This document shows positions 8,740-19,072 of a stretch of 64,000 nt of DNA, one piece after another. The position numbers and the translations under genes were made by a program. Each line of letters begins with the position of its first letter. Positions within the stretch are counted from its first letter, which is position 1. This DNA comes from Candidatus Electrothrix communis. Lineage in GTDB: Bacteria > Desulfobacterota > Desulfobulbia > Desulfobulbales > Desulfobulbaceae. The DNA lies in NCBI GenBank assembly GCA_030644725.1, contig CP130629.1:2024795-2088794 (forward strand), written 5' to 3'. The notes beneath the pieces were generated by a model. The model made no database searches. It was not told the DNA's origin and was given only the letters and a program-made list of their open reading frames with translations.

Positions 8740-11106
8740 CTATGCCGACTGCTCATCGCCATCCAGAACCTGTCGAATTGCCTGAGCAATAATTTTTCTC
8801 CTCACAGGTTTTAAAAGAAACTCCTTAATACCTTGAGCTTTTGCCACCTTTTCATCTACCAAGGCACTGTAGCCTGTGCACAGGATAATGGGAAGATTCG
8901 GACGACTCTGTAACATATTTTTGGCCAATTCAAAACCTGTCATGTCCGGCATGGTCTGGTCTGTAATCACAAGATCAAAGTTATCAGGTTGTTCCTTGAA
9001 GATCTCCAGGGCTTCCAAACTGCTCTTTTTAACAGTGACATGATAACCGAGTCTTGCAAGCATGTCTTTGCCCATATCTATCAAAAGCTCTTCGTCATCA
9101 ACAAACAGGATCCGTTCTGTACCACGAGGGATATCTTCCTGCTTTTTTATCTCCGGCAAGGCATCTTCCTTATTTTCTGTCACCGGCAAGAAAACTCGAA
9201 ACGTCGATCCCCTGCCCAATCGGCTTTCAACTGTGATTGCTCCGCCATAATCTGATATAACACCATGAATAATTGCCAACCCTAAGCCTGTTCCTTTTCC
9301 TTTGTTCTTGGTGGTAAAATATGGGTCAAATATTTTATCAACGATATCGGGATGCATACCGATCCCTGTGTCGGTCACCGTCAGTTCGGCATACTCTCCG
9401 GGTGCAAGATCCAAGTGAGGTTTCTGATCATCATCTTGAATACAAGCGGGCTGTAATGAAACGGAAAGTCTCCCGCCTATATTTTCCATAGCATGAGAAG
9501 CATTGGTACATAGATTCATCAAAATCTGATGAATTTGGGTCGGATCCGCCCAAACAGTACCGATATGCGGATCAATGTCCGTGATTATACTTATTGTGCT
9601 GGGTATTGAAGATCTGATCAGTTTTAATCCTTCTTTCAAAAGAGGCTGTATTTTTATAAAAATACGTTCAACCTCAGCCTGACGGCTAAAAGCAAGAATT
9701 TGTTTTATCAAATTTTTTGCTCGATCCCCTGCAATTAACACCTGATCAAGATCTCTCTCCAGTGCTGTTCCGGGAGTGACATTCAATTTAGCCAGGTCGG
9801 CATAGCCGATAATCGCCGCCAATATATTATTAAAATCATGAGCAATCCCTCCTGCAAGCGTACCTATAGCCTCCATTTTTTGCGCCTGCCTAAGCCTCAT
9901 TTCCATTGCTGCGGCTTTTTCCTGAGCCTCAACCCGAAATGAAATATCCTGTACGATTCCTTCAAAATGAGTGACATTCCCTTTGTCATTTCGTATTATA
10001 TTTATCTTGCATTCCAACCATTTCAGGGAACCGTCAGCCGCTATCATCCTGTACGGTTTATAGATAAAATCCTTTTTCCCCTTTGTATTGATGTGTTGCT
10101 CAACCTCTTTTGCCACCCCGGCTAAGTCGTCAGGATGAATGAGGTCCGAATATGCTGTTTCGCCGGAAATAAAATACGTTGCGGGATAACCAAAAATACT
10201 TTCAACATTGCCGGATACATACTCAACCGGCCATCCTTCTTCATTTCTCCATCGGAAAACAACCGCATAACTGTTATCAATAATATCAATTGCTTTTCGC
10301 AATTTACCTTCTATCTGATCTCGTTTGTAAATGGCGTTTTTTTTAGCTGTTATCTCTCGTTGTAAATTATCAACCTGAATAAGCAGGGTTTCACTGAGTT
10401 CCTGAAAATTTTGCGCCATCGTGCCCAGTTCATCTTCCCTCTCCAGAAAAAAATCAATTCCTTCTTCACCCTGTCGCAACCGATTCGCTCGGGAGACTAA
10501 TTCCCTGATATCAATCGTCAGGCCTCGCGCCATAAACCAGGCAAAAACGGTGCCGACAATAATGGCTGTCAGCATGTACAGCAAGCCGTTCAGAGTAACG
10601 TGCTTTATATTATCGCTAATACCTGCGCGGCTTATGCCGACCCTGGCCCAGCCGATTTGGCGCTTATTGACAATGATGGGAGCCGCTGTATCAATAAAGC
10701 CGGAATCATTCACAAGCAGATAGGGTTCAGGCTCAGCTGTTAAAAGGGTTCTGCTTATTTCATCATCAATATATTTGCCGACTTGCTCGGTGTCCGTGTA
10801 GGCCAGCACCTGACCTTTTGTATCCACTAACATGGCAAATTGAAGGCTTGGGAAACCGGATTGGGATCTGATGATTTCCTCCATGCCGATAAAATCCCGA
10901 GACAATACCCATGAGGTGGAATTTGTCGCCAGTGTTTCCGCAAGCCCGAAGGCCTGTTTTTGGCTGAGATCAAGAAAAAACGCTTTTTCCCTGTTAACTA
11001 AATCAACGACGAATACAGTCATAAGGACGGCATGAACCAGGGCGATTCCCAGCATTAACTGCCGTGCGATAGATTTTGCCCAGATTTTTTTTAAAGGTAT
11101 TCGCAT
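8740..11106 (-). CDS. Membrane hybrid sensor histidine kinase (HAMP-PAS-HisKA-HATPase-REC)
   Basis: The 788-residue protein has a transmembrane helix at about 16-35, a periplasmic sensor region to about 172, a second helix at about 173-193, a HAMP region, a PAS domain (about 270-395), the phosphoacceptor His in GGIAHDFNN (His423), an HATPase domain with DTGIGM and GTGLGL boxes, and a C-terminal receiver with VDDEE and ITDQTMPD motifs. Its start codon overlaps the stop of the upstream periplasmic binding-protein gene by one base (TAATG). The binding protein therefore probably delivers the ligand signal to the periplasmic region. Confidence 0.92.
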   Translation of the reverse strand: MRIPLKKIWAKSIARQLMLGIALVHAVLMTVFVVDLVNREKAFFLDLSQKQAFGLAETLATNSTSWVLSRDFIGMEEIIRSQSGFPSLQFAMLVDTKGQVLAYTDTEQVGKYIDDEISRTLLTAEPEPYLLVNDSGFIDTAAPIIVNKRQIGWARVGISRAGISDNIKHVTLNGLLYMLTAIIVGTVFAWFMARGLTIDIRELVSRANRLRQGEEGIDFFLEREDELGTMAQNFQELSETLLIQVDNLQREITAKKNAIYKRDQIEGKLRKAIDIIDNSYAVVFRWRNEEGWPVEYVSGNVESIFGYPATYFISGETAYSDLIHPDDLAGVAKEVEQHINTKGKKDFIYKPYRMIAADGSLKWLECKINIIRNDKGNVTHFEGIVQDISFRVEAQEKAAAMEMRLRQAQKMEAIGTLAGGIAHDFNNILAAIIGYADLAKLNVTPGTALERDLDQVLIAGDRAKNLIKQILAFSRQAEVERIFIKIQPLLKEGLKLIRSSIPSTISIITDIDPHIGTVWADPTQIHQILMNLCTNASHAMENIGGRLSVSLQPACIQDDDQKPHLDLAPGEYAELTVTDTGIGMHPDIVDKIFDPYFTTKNKGKGTGLGLAIIHGVISDYGGAITVESRLGRGSTFRVFLPVTENKEDALPEIKKQEDIPRGTERILFVDDEELLIDMGKDMLARLGYHVTVKKSSLEALEIFKEQPDNFDLVITDQTMPDMTGFELAKNMLQSRPNLPIILCTGYSALVDEKVAKAQGIKEFLLKPVRRKIIAQAIRQVLDGDEQSA

Positions 11107-12104
11107 TATTGTAACGGTCTTACTTCATGTGCGAATTTGATGAGAAAATCACGCACAGGCAGATAGGTGTCATCATCAGCGCTCTCGTAGCCTGAAAGTT
11201 CCATTGGCTTCAGAATGCGTCTCCCCTGCTCATGGGTATGAAGAGTTGTTAACAGCTTGATGACCTGTCGAATGATGTTATCCGGAACATCAGGCAAGAC
11301 AACCAGTCCGTTATTCAGCAGAGGTTCTGTCCGCCAGATAACCTTCAGCTGCTCAGCTAATTCCGGCCGTTCCGCGCTTAATGCCTTCCAGGGAGGAGGC
11401 CAGGTGGCAGCGGCCTGGGTTTGCCCTAAGAATACGTTCATAATGGATGATTCCTGAGAACCGACATATCGGTTGTCCAATTCCGTCATGACATCCACAC
11501 CGTGTGTCTGAAGATAGTATTGCGGCATCATCGAAGCGGCTAATGCTGTGGGAGCAGGATAACTGACAGCTTTTCCTTTGAGATCCGTAACCTTTTTTAT
11601 GCTGCTGTCCTTTCTGACCAGGATGATCCCTCTGAAATTTTGATCGTCTCCCATTTTCCCGAACACTTTATAGCCTTTATCCACCGCATTGACAGTCTGA
11701 AATGGATTGGGCAGGGCGAAATGAAATTTTCGGGCATAGAGTTTTTCATCAAAAGCGGCATAATTACGCGAGGCTTCCAATCTGAAAGAGGCACCGGTAA
11801 TATTTTTTGACAGGTATTCCATCATGGGGCCAAAGACCTCGAAAAGCCTTTGCGGATTATGGAGCGGATGAACACCGAAAATATATTCGGTGTCCATGAT
11901 CGGCGGGGTTGTAGAGAATTCGGGCAAGTAGGTCTTTTCCTCCTGGTCACTGCAGGCGGATAACAACAGGCATCCGAGAGAAATCATTATGATTCCGGCT
12001 ATAAAAAATATTCTGTTCGACAATATAAAGAGTCGGTGAGACAACAAGGTATCCCCCTGATGAATAGAGATTGTCTTGAAGGCAATTAAAAGCGGTATTT
12101 TCAT
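11106..12104 (-). CDS. Periplasmic phosphate/phosphonate-type (PhnD-like) binding lipoprotein
   Basis: The protein resembles PhnD-like ABC substrate-binding proteins, with the segments EYIFGVHPLHNP, FALPNPFQTVNAV and DLKGKAVSYPAP typical of that fold. A hydrophobic signal ends in the lipobox LLLSAC, so it is probably a lipoprotein. No ABC permease or ATPase is next to it. Its neighbour is a hybrid kinase to which it is translationally coupled, so a sensory role is more likely than transport. The start is uncertain. ATG 12104 gives a long signal peptide, whereas a TTG at 12047 lies just after a GGGGG ribosome-binding-like stretch and gives a normal-length one. Confidence 0.8.
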   Translation of the reverse strand: MKIPLLIAFKTISIHQGDTLLSHRLFILSNRIFFIAGIIMISLGCLLLSACSDQEEKTYLPEFSTTPPIMDTEYIFGVHPLHNPQRLFEVFGPMMEYLSKNITGASFRLEASRNYAAFDEKLYARKFHFALPNPFQTVNAVDKGYKVFGKMGDDQNFRGIILVRKDSSIKKVTDLKGKAVSYPAPTALAASMMPQYYLQTHGVDVMTELDNRYVGSQESSIMNVFLGQTQAAATWPPPWKALSAERPELAEQLKVIWRTEPLLNNGLVVLPDVPDNIIRQVIKLLTTLHTHEQGRRILKPMELSGYESADDDTYLPVRDFLIKFAHEVRPLQ

Positions 12105-12680
12105 CACGTCGGGTTACTGATACCGTACATGGACGGCCCAGTTAGCGGGGGGCTTTTCGGAAAAATTGGAAACAGGCGGGTAAAAAAAAATTACTCGTTG
12201 AATTATTATATTTTTTCTGAAGACAAATAATTATCTCGTATTTCTCCGCACCTATTTATTCACCTTAACAGACATAAGCTCGCGCTACTACCCCCAAAAA
12301 GGCATCTAGAATCACTCAGAAACACGAATCAGCACGGCACATTATTATTTTCTTGGTACCTTTGAATGAGAGGAGCTCAGCACCTTCCAATTTGATAACC
12401 ATAAAAACAATGGTAAGGCAAGGATAAGTTGACCGTTGTTACGAAAAAACGGAGAGCACAAAAGGAAGGCGGCAAGGAGACGAAAAAAAATCGAGTCACG
12501 CGTTAAGCATCCCCCTGGTAGAACAACAACATCTCAAAACACAAAAACGGAAACGAACAGCGAGGGACAAAAAAAGAGAAATACGCTGACATGAACCTGA
12601 TGATCAAAAAGATTCCAAATTCAGATAAACACGAAAAAATACGATTGACAGAATCAGCTGAGTGAAGTTCATTATAAAGG

Positions 12681-12744
12681 GAAGGCAGCTGAAATTCATA
12701 TCTTCCTGTTCATGATGATACTTCCTCCAATTTCAGCTGCCTTC
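12681..12744. repeat. Perfect 16-bp inverted repeat (large hairpin) in an intergenic region
   Basis: GAAGGCAGCTGAAATT at 12681-12696 is matched by its exact complement at 12729-12744 with a 32-nt loop. No T-run follows on either strand, so it is not an obvious terminator. A related palindrome with the same GAAGGCA ends lies at 60043-60118. The rest of the 12105-12973 gap is A-rich and shows no convincing gene on either strand. Confidence 0.7.
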
Positions 12745-12973
12745 ATTTCATAAGACGGAAAAGTTCAACTTCCTACCCGCCTTTCGATTCTTTATACAAT
12801 TTTCTATACTCTGCTTGTTTAAAAAAAACAACGTTTTCTTTTTCCACAGGAGGAAAAAAGCATAATCAAAAAAAAGAGCCGCTCTGTCCAGCAGAAGACT
12901 GTAAGCTTCCGGGTGAAGAATTGCTCAGCGCGACAACCTCGCGCAAAGACACTCAGGAGAACAACCCTGTCAT

Positions 12974-13681
12974 TTACGCGACAGGCAACGAAGGCACCAA
13001 TAATCTAAATCCAGAAGAATCAGCAGTTCCCTCCCCTGTTCTCTCCGGCCCTTGCAGTTGAGCCCCCAGCGAGGCAACCGCTGCCGACACCGTTTCAGAC
13101 AGCCCTGTCAGGTCCACTTCCGGCACTCCACCTAAGCGAAAACTGATTGCAACGCCCCCCTCTGCCTGCGCAGTGCTGATGACTAGGGTTTGTTCGTTAG
13201 TTTGTCCGTTACGCAGTCGTTCCAGCGAAAAAGCATACAGCTGATAGAGAACATACTGCAACAGGGCAGGCTCATTATATATGAGCTCAAGTCCCTGCTC
13301 CAGATCAAGCCGTAAGGTCACCTGCTGCGAGCGGGCGGAACGCTCCAGGAAGACAACCAGCTCCGCCAAAAGCTCATTCACCTGAAAGGAAGAACGCGGA
13401 GTATCGGAACGATGGGCCATCCCGCTGAGATGTTGACAAAGGTTTGCAGAACGGCGAACCCGTTGCCCGATCTGAGCAGCCGTCTCGCCCAGTGAGGTAA
13501 AAAGAGGAGTTTCCTCGCCCCCCTCCATCGCCAAGATATCCTCCAACAAACCGTTTGCCTCCTGGATCACAGCAAGATGATTGCGCATCTCATGGGAAAA
13601 ATCCGCAAGCAGTCGACCAAAAGAGGCCATCTGCTGCTGCCGTATTGCCTGTGCCTGTTCCCCTGTTATCCCTGCCGTCAT
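12974..13681 (-). CDS. Histidine-kinase-like protein with degenerate ATPase domain
   Basis: The 235-residue protein has a HisKA-like segment with the phosphoacceptor motif FSHEMRNHLAVI near residue 30. The region where the HATPase domain should be has no DxGxG, N-box or GTGLGL motif. It may serve as a phosphotransfer or dimerisation partner and may not phosphorylate itself. Its start overlaps the stop of the upstream response-regulator gene by 4 nt (ATGA), so the two are coupled. It ends a kinase/regulator cluster that begins at 15086. Confidence 0.7.
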   Translation of the reverse strand: MTAGITGEQAQAIRQQQMASFGRLLADFSHEMRNHLAVIQEANGLLEDILAMEGGEETPLFTSLGETAAQIGQRVRRSANLCQHLSGMAHRSDTPRSSFQVNELLAELVVFLERSARSQQVTLRLDLEQGLELIYNEPALLQYVLYQLYAFSLERLRNGQTNEQTLVISTAQAEGGVAISFRLGGVPEVDLTGLSETVSAAVASLGAQLQGPERTGEGTADSSGFRLLVPSLPVA

Positions 13682-14079
13682 GTTTTGCCCTCATTGCCCT
13701 CAGCCTGTTTCTTCACAGCCTCGTCAATCTTGAGCAAGAGTTCATGCAGGTCGACCGGCTTGATCATATAAGCAAAAGCTCCTTTTTCTCCGACCTCAAT
13801 CCCGGCACGAGCTGAGCCGTGCCCGGTCAGCATAATCACCTCAATACTCGTATCAGAGGCCTTAATTTTTTCCAGCACGTCCAGCCCGCTCATATCATGC
13901 ATCTTCAGATCAAGGATAACGACATTCGGGTGCAGCTCCTGCAAAAGCGCTAACCCTTCCTTGCCGCTATGGGCATCAACCGCGTCGATATTGCGCAGTT
14001 GCAGCCGCCGACACAGGGTTGTGGCAAATTCCACCTCATCATCAATGATCAACAGCTTGATCCCCTCCAGCTCCTTCAT
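13678..14079 (-). CDS. Single-domain response regulator (CheY-like receiver)
   Basis: The 133-residue protein is one receiver domain. It shows the acidic pair in LLIIDDEVEF, the phosphoacceptor Asp in VVILDLKMHD, the Thr in MLTGHGSA and the Lys in YMIKPVD. There is no output domain, so it probably passes phosphate within a relay or acts by protein contact. It overlaps the genes on both sides by 4 nt, between a full histidine kinase and the kinase-like protein. Confidence 0.9.
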   Translation of the reverse strand: MKELEGIKLLIIDDEVEFATTLCRRLQLRNIDAVDAHSGKEGLALLQELHPNVVILDLKMHDMSGLDVLEKIKASDTSIEVIMLTGHGSARAGIEVGEKGAFAYMIKPVDLHELLLKIDEAVKKQAEGNEGKT

Positions 14080-15086
14080 TCCTCCTCCTGATGGACCGGC
14101 AAATCAATCTCAAATTCCGTGCCCTTTCCCATCACAGAAACCACATTCACGGTGCCGCCCAGCTTTCTGATCAGACCATAGACAATAGACAACCCCAGCC
14201 CGGTCCCCCGCCCTGTTTCCTTGGTTGTGAAAAAAGGGTCAAAAATATGCTGCTGCACCTCGGCTGTCATGCCGGGACCGTTATCCGTAATACAGATGCG
14301 GACGGTCTCAGGGGCCACCTGTTGGCTGCTCAGGATAATCCTACCGCCCCCTCCGCCTTCCGCCAAAGCATCTATGGCGTTGCCGATGATATTGAGGAAA
14401 ACCTGCAAGAGTTCTCCGTGGTCGCTCCAAGGACGCTGGATATCTTGATCCAGGATAAATTCCATGCCGATCTGGCTATACGATGCCTCTTCAGCCAGAA
14501 AATCAACCGCCTCATAGAGGAGGGCGTTGATATCAACCTCTTCCATTTTCACCCTGGTCTGATGGGCAAAACCGAGCAGACGATGGGTGATGGCCTTACA
14601 GCGCTGCACGCTGTTCTGGATGCCTGCAAGGGATTCCTCCACCATATCCTTTTGTGGAAATCCGGGCGACATCTCCTGGATATCCTGTATCAAGCCAGCC
14701 TGCTGATTGATAATCGCCAGGGGATTATTGATTTCATGGGCCACCCCGGCGGCCAATCTGCCGATGGAAGCCAGCTTATTGGGTTGCTCAGCCCGAGCAA
14801 GAAACTGCTCCCGTTTCAAGCCAGCCTCGCGTAGATGTCCGGTAATAGCCTCACTGAGTTGAAAGACCACCAACACCGCAACCAGAGCGCAAAAAATAAA
14901 AATGGCGACCTGCTGATAATGGGAAAGAATGGCGATGATGGTCATGGGCACCAGAACCAGGACCGTAAGAATCAGGGTCAGTCCTCTTGAAAAACGACGA
15001 TAGCCCTTATCGAGATCCGCCCGGATCATAAAATTGCCCCGAGGCGGGGGTAGGATCTTTTCCAACCAGAGAGAACATTTTTTCAT
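14076..15086 (-). CDS. Membrane sensor histidine kinase
   Basis: The 336-residue protein has two predicted transmembrane helices (about 35-55 and 60-80) with almost no periplasmic loop. It then has a HisKA domain with the phosphoacceptor in AAGVAHEINNPL and an HATPase domain with NIIGNAIDAL, DNGPGM and GRGTGLGLS boxes. This is the NtrB/ZraS-like kinase pattern. It heads the kinase/receiver/kinase-like trio and probably phosphorylates the receiver at 13678-14079. The lack of a periplasmic sensor suggests it reads a membrane or cytoplasmic cue. Confidence 0.92.
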   Translation of the reverse strand: MKKCSLWLEKILPPPRGNFMIRADLDKGYRRFSRGLTLILTVLVLVPMTIIAILSHYQQVAIFIFCALVAVLVVFQLSEAITGHLREAGLKREQFLARAEQPNKLASIGRLAAGVAHEINNPLAIINQQAGLIQDIQEMSPGFPQKDMVEESLAGIQNSVQRCKAITHRLLGFAHQTRVKMEEVDINALLYEAVDFLAEEASYSQIGMEFILDQDIQRPWSDHGELLQVFLNIIGNAIDALAEGGGGGRIILSSQQVAPETVRICITDNGPGMTAEVQQHIFDPFFTTKETGRGTGLGLSIVYGLIRKLGGTVNVVSVMGKGTEFEIDLPVHQEEE

Positions 15087-15092
15087 GGCGAA

Positions 15093-16349
15093 TCAGCCGT
15101 GCTCCGCAGGCGGTGGGGCCGCATAGATGGTCAGCTTAAGCTCAGCATCATCAAGGAGCCGGTATTCCGGTCTGACACCGGAAAGTTGCTCGCTTTCCAA
15201 GATAATGATCGGGACCCCTTCACCGCGTTTATCCATAATAGAGCTCCGTTGGCTTCCTATGGCATTGAAATTCATAGGACAGCGGGCCAGCAGAGAAGTC
15301 AACAACTCGTTGCGGACAGATTGCCGCTCAGAGAGACTGTCAATGGTCATGGTATTTGGAATGGTACCCGGAGAAAAAATCTCAAGACGATCAGCAAAGA
15401 GATGAAGGCGAATCTTTGATCCGTAAACCGAATAATCACGGTGGGCAACCGCGTTGACCACAGCCTCAAAAACAGCGTTCAGAGAAAACTGCGGTGTATC
15501 AATCCGGTTTGGCGCCTTGATTGCGTAAACACGCATATTGCGCTCAACAAAGCGGCAGGCATCCCGAACCTGGATGTCCAAGGGACCGCTGATATCTTTA
15601 GCATCAAGCTGATATCCGCCGTCTCTCTCTATACCGCGATAACAGACTGCCTGAATAAAAGCACCGGACATGAAGGCATCCGGTGTCTCGCAGGCCATCA
15701 AAACACCGCTGACCGTCGGGCAGAGAATATCGTTCTCTCCCGGCGAGATCAATTTCATCTTGAGCAGAAATTCCTGATCATCATGAGAAGAGATAACAGT
15801 TCTGAATCGATTCCACAGGCTCGGGGCTAAATCATCAAACCGAGCCCCCGGTACAGCCTGTTCGTCAAAGCGTATCAGGCGGGCTTGGCTGCGCTGCTGA
15901 AAAAGACGTGCTAACATATCCGGCTTCATCTGCCGCTTGGAACTGCCGATACGACGAAAATAGCCACCCGGACTTTGATGAACAAACAGACTCCTCGGCA
16001 CATCAATGCGAATAATTACCTTTTCTTTTTCTTCCTGAACAGCCAGAGAAAGCTTACGGATAAGGCAATCCAACGGAGGTTCTATAAGATCGTTACATAT
16101 GGCTCGCAGCCAATCTTCGACAAGATCAAGTTTTTCCGACGAAATACCCTCAATTTCCCGAGTCCTGTCATCAACACCCAAAAGAATGATTCCGGCATGG
16201 GTATTGGCCATTGCGGCAAGCTCATCGGCCATCCCGTTACGATGAGGCCCGCTGATTTTTTCACCTTTGAATGAGATATTCTTCAGCTCAAGAATTGAAT
16301 CCTCACCCAGTGCTATCTGTTTGAGCAGGCCTGAAGTGTTTTCCAGCAT
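15093..16349 (-). CDS. AlbA_2 (Schlafen-like) domain ATP-binding regulator
   Basis: The N-terminal part has the AlbA_2/Schlafen-like pattern (DSILELKNISF, then ELAAMANTHAGIILLGVDD). The C-terminal part has the HATPase_c_4-like pattern of these predicted regulators (NAVFEAVVNAVAHRDYS, LEIFSPGTIPN). Such proteins are usually annotated as putative transcriptional regulators or helicases without a firm role. The start at 16349 is supported by an AAGGA ribosome-binding site. It lies six bases upstream of the kinase gene at 15086, so it is probably in the same operon. Confidence 0.8.
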   Translation of the reverse strand: MLENTSGLLKQIALGEDSILELKNISFKGEKISGPHRNGMADELAAMANTHAGIILLGVDDRTREIEGISSEKLDLVEDWLRAICNDLIEPPLDCLIRKLSLAVQEEKEKVIIRIDVPRSLFVHQSPGGYFRRIGSSKRQMKPDMLARLFQQRSQARLIRFDEQAVPGARFDDLAPSLWNRFRTVISSHDDQEFLLKMKLISPGENDILCPTVSGVLMACETPDAFMSGAFIQAVCYRGIERDGGYQLDAKDISGPLDIQVRDACRFVERNMRVYAIKAPNRIDTPQFSLNAVFEAVVNAVAHRDYSVYGSKIRLHLFADRLEIFSPGTIPNTMTIDSLSERQSVRNELLTSLLARCPMNFNAIGSQRSSIMDKRGEGVPIIILESEQLSGVRPEYRLLDDAELKLTIYAAPPPAEHG

Positions 16350-16423
16350 TGTTTTCCTTCTCCCGTCCCTCCTATGCAAGTTAATCGAACTGCATTAAGG
16401 GCAGATAATTTATTATCGTGAAA

Positions 16424-17920
16424 TCACTCCGCCACAGACACAAAAACCTCCATCCCCATGAGCGGCCAGATAACAGCCACGGCCAGCCAGACCACCAGCA
16501 TCAACAGGATACTGGCCGGAATGCCCCACAGGAAGAACTCTCCGGTGGTGAATTGCTTGGAGTTATAAGCGATGGCATTAGGAGCTGCACCGACAAGCAG
16601 GAGAAAGGGCATGCCAGCGACCACAAGGGAGGAAAAAAGAATCACCTCGCCGCTGACTCCGAGATAAGGGGCAATAACCAGGGCTACGGGTAAAGAAATG
16701 GCAATGGCAGCCACGTTCATAATGAAGTTGGTCATCATCATGACAAAGAAGGCCATGCCGAGAATAAAAACCAGAGGCGGTGAGTTCTGAAAGAGGACCA
16801 GCCAGTTAACGGCCAGCCAACGGGCCGCCCCGGTCTCCCAGAGACAGAAACCGATGGACATAGCCCCAGCAAAAAGCAGGATAATATTCCAGGGCACCTC
16901 TTCAAGATCATCAATTGCAAGAATATTGAAGAGGAAAAAAGAAACCGTGGAACAGAGCAGAATACCGGTTTTATGGATATCAGCCAAGGCGGGAATAAAA
17001 TTCTTCAGCGCGATAATCAGGATGGTTCCGAACACGATCCCAGCGGTGAGGAGCTCCTTCTGGCTCCAGCGGCCCAAATCCTCGTACATCCTGCTCGCTT
17101 TTTCCTTTAGGCCGGGAATCCGGGCATGTTCCGGCTTGAAAAAGAGGAGAAAAAAGCCCCAGAGCAGAAAGATCATGAGCCAGCCAATGGGGAACATGTA
17201 CCAGCTCAATTCAAAAAAACTGATATCCACCTTCATGATGTCCTTATAAAAACCCAGGGCCACAGCCCCCCTGGCCGCGCCCAGCAGGGTGATGATACTG
17301 CCTGCCCCGGCCACATAGGCCATGCCGATGAACAGGCCCTTGCCGAAGCGGGTCGGCCCCTCCTCATCAGCATACAGGGAATGAATAGCCATGAGCAGGG
17401 GAAACATGGTGGCAGCCACTGCGGTATGGGCCATGAAATGGGTCAGCACACCGGTCATGGCAAAACAGCCCAGGTAGATCATGCTGGTCCGTTCCCCGAC
17501 AATGGAGAGCATCTTATAGGCCATCCGTCTGGTCAGACCGGTCTTAGTAAACACCATACCGATCATGATGGAGCCAAAGATAAAAAGCACGGAAGGGTCC
17601 ATAAAATCCCGAAATGCAGTGCCGGGATCACGGATCATAAACAGGGCTTGCAGGACGCCGATGGTCAGACTGGTCACGCCGATGGGCACCACTTCAAACA
17701 CCCACCAGGTTGCAGCCAGCAGAAAAATAGCCAAGGCACCCTTCCCTTCCCGGGTCAGGACAAAATGTGCTCCGGTCGGATCAACAGCATCCGGCCAGGG
17801 CGGGAAGAAATACACAAGAGTAAAAAGGCCGATCCCGGTGAAGATAAAGAGCAATCGTTTCCAATCAAATCGCTTTTTCTCCCCGGACAAACACACTACC
17901 TGAGGATTTACAGACTGCAT
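16424..17920 (-). CDS. DASS/SLC13-family sodium:anion symporter
   Basis: The 498-residue protein has about a dozen hydrophobic helices and matches the DASS (divalent anion:sodium symporter) layout: a short cytoplasmic N-terminus, two related halves, and MTNFIMNVAAIAISLPVALV near the C-terminal helices. Family substrates include dicarboxylates, citrate, sulfate and phosphate. The sequence alone does not decide between them. It sits between the kinase cluster and a CBS-domain protein, so transport may be under two-component control. Confidence 0.85.
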   Translation of the reverse strand: MQSVNPQVVCLSGEKKRFDWKRLLFIFTGIGLFTLVYFFPPWPDAVDPTGAHFVLTREGKGALAIFLLAATWWVFEVVPIGVTSLTIGVLQALFMIRDPGTAFRDFMDPSVLFIFGSIMIGMVFTKTGLTRRMAYKMLSIVGERTSMIYLGCFAMTGVLTHFMAHTAVAATMFPLLMAIHSLYADEEGPTRFGKGLFIGMAYVAGAGSIITLLGAARGAVALGFYKDIMKVDISFFELSWYMFPIGWLMIFLLWGFFLLFFKPEHARIPGLKEKASRMYEDLGRWSQKELLTAGIVFGTILIIALKNFIPALADIHKTGILLCSTVSFFLFNILAIDDLEEVPWNIILLFAGAMSIGFCLWETGAARWLAVNWLVLFQNSPPLVFILGMAFFVMMMTNFIMNVAAIAISLPVALVIAPYLGVSGEVILFSSLVVAGMPFLLLVGAAPNAIAYNSKQFTTGEFFLWGIPASILLMLVVWLAVAVIWPLMGMEVFVSVAE

Positions 17921-17974
17921 CTTGTTTTTCCGACGTAGTATTGTTTTTGCTTTTTCTCTACCTTAGAAATGTTT

Positions 17975-18511
17975 TCAGTCCTGAGGCAGCGTACACCAGG
18001 TATTGCACATGGCGTGAAAAAGTTCTTCAAAACGAAGGAGACCGATGACCGCCCCGTTGTCGATCACCGGCACACAGGAGGTATTATGGCGGTGCAGCAC
18101 CACAATCGCCTCCAGAATATGGGTATCCGCCGATAAAGTGAAATCAACAGGACGCATCAGGGAACGAACCAGTCGGGCACGATTACCCCCGCACTCGGCA
18201 AGGGCGTGATCTTCATAAAGACAGGTCAGGTGCGGATCTTCCGCATTGCCCCAGGAAAATTTACTCCCTCCCCTCCCCATGCCCAGTAGGCTGGGCACCA
18301 AACCGCGTAGGATGTCGGTCCGTGAAAGCTTGCCCACCAGATTATTTCGTTGATCAAGCACAAGCAGAAGATGAAGATCAATAGGATTTTCTTCAGACGG
18401 ACTCAGGGCGAACAGAGCTATGGCCTCGTTCAGAGTTTGATGATCGTACAGCCGGGGACACCGTTCAAGAGGAATAACCATCTCCCGTATATCCTTTGCT
18501 TGGTCCGACAT
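17975..18511 (-). CDS. CBS-domain pair protein
   Basis: The 178-residue protein has two CBS modules, recognised by HLLLVLDQRNNLVGKLSRTDILR and TSCVPVIDNGAVIGLLRFEELF patterns. Paired CBS domains usually bind adenine nucleotides and regulate a partner protein. Its place directly upstream of the anion symporter and downstream of a receiver suggests a regulatory role for that transport module. This is inference. Confidence 0.82.
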   Translation of the reverse strand: MSDQAKDIREMVIPLERCPRLYDHQTLNEAIALFALSPSEENPIDLHLLLVLDQRNNLVGKLSRTDILRGLVPSLLGMGRGGSKFSWGNAEDPHLTCLYEDHALAECGGNRARLVRSLMRPVDFTLSADTHILEAIVVLHRHNTSCVPVIDNGAVIGLLRFEELFHAMCNTWCTLPQD

Positions 18512-18569
18512 ATCCGCTCCCCCTTCAGAAGAAAAACTTCCATGATATTTCCCTCATTTTCCCTTGATG

Positions 18570-19010
18570 CTACCAGCTCTTTCGCTTAAGAATCTCCTGC
18601 ATTTCAGCATCGGCTTTCTGATGCACGGCTGTCAGATGAGCTGCCCGTGCTGTCTTGATCTTTTCCAGCAACTCATCCATATCTACAGGCTTCTGCAGGA
18701 AATCACCGGCTCCCTGCTTCATGGCCTCAATGCCGCCAGCGACCGTAGCATGCCCGGTCAGCATCAAAACTTCAAGATCCGGCCTCTTGGCCTTAATCTG
18801 TTTCAGCGTTTCAATACCGTCAATGCCCGGCATGGAAAGATCAATAACAGCAACATCAAAGATCCGCTTATCCACTAAGGACACCGCCTCCTCGCCACAG
18901 GTGACAGCAGCAACCTTCATCCCTCTGGTTTCAAGGCGGCGGGCAAGCAGCCGGGAAAACTCCTCTTCGTCATCAACAAGGAGTACTTTTGTCGACAGAT
19001 GCCTATCCAT
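18570..19010 (-). CDS. Single-domain response regulator
   Basis: The 146-residue protein is one receiver domain, with the acidic pair in VLLVDDEEEF, the phosphoacceptor in VAVIDLSMPG, MLTGHA and the Lys in FLQKPVD. A short Lys-rich tail follows, with no DNA-binding domain. It is similar by eye to the receiver at 13678-14079. It lies between dxr and the CBS/symporter genes. In many proteobacteria the site after dxr is held by rseP, which is absent here. Confidence 0.9.
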   Translation of the reverse strand: MDRHLSTKVLLVDDEEEFSRLLARRLETRGMKVAAVTCGEEAVSLVDKRIFDVAVIDLSMPGIDGIETLKQIKAKRPDLEVLMLTGHATVAGGIEAMKQGAGDFLQKPVDMDELLEKIKTARAAHLTAVHQKADAEMQEILKRKSW

Positions 19011-19072
19011 GATGTTTTCTCTTCTGGGTTACGATTTTTTTCTCCACCGTTTTCTCCACTATTTTTCTCCTG

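Noticed and set aside
17126-17938. Plus-strand ORF of 270 codons, His/Gly-rich
   Set aside because: It is antisense to the anion symporter; the odd composition comes from reading hydrophobic codons in reverse.
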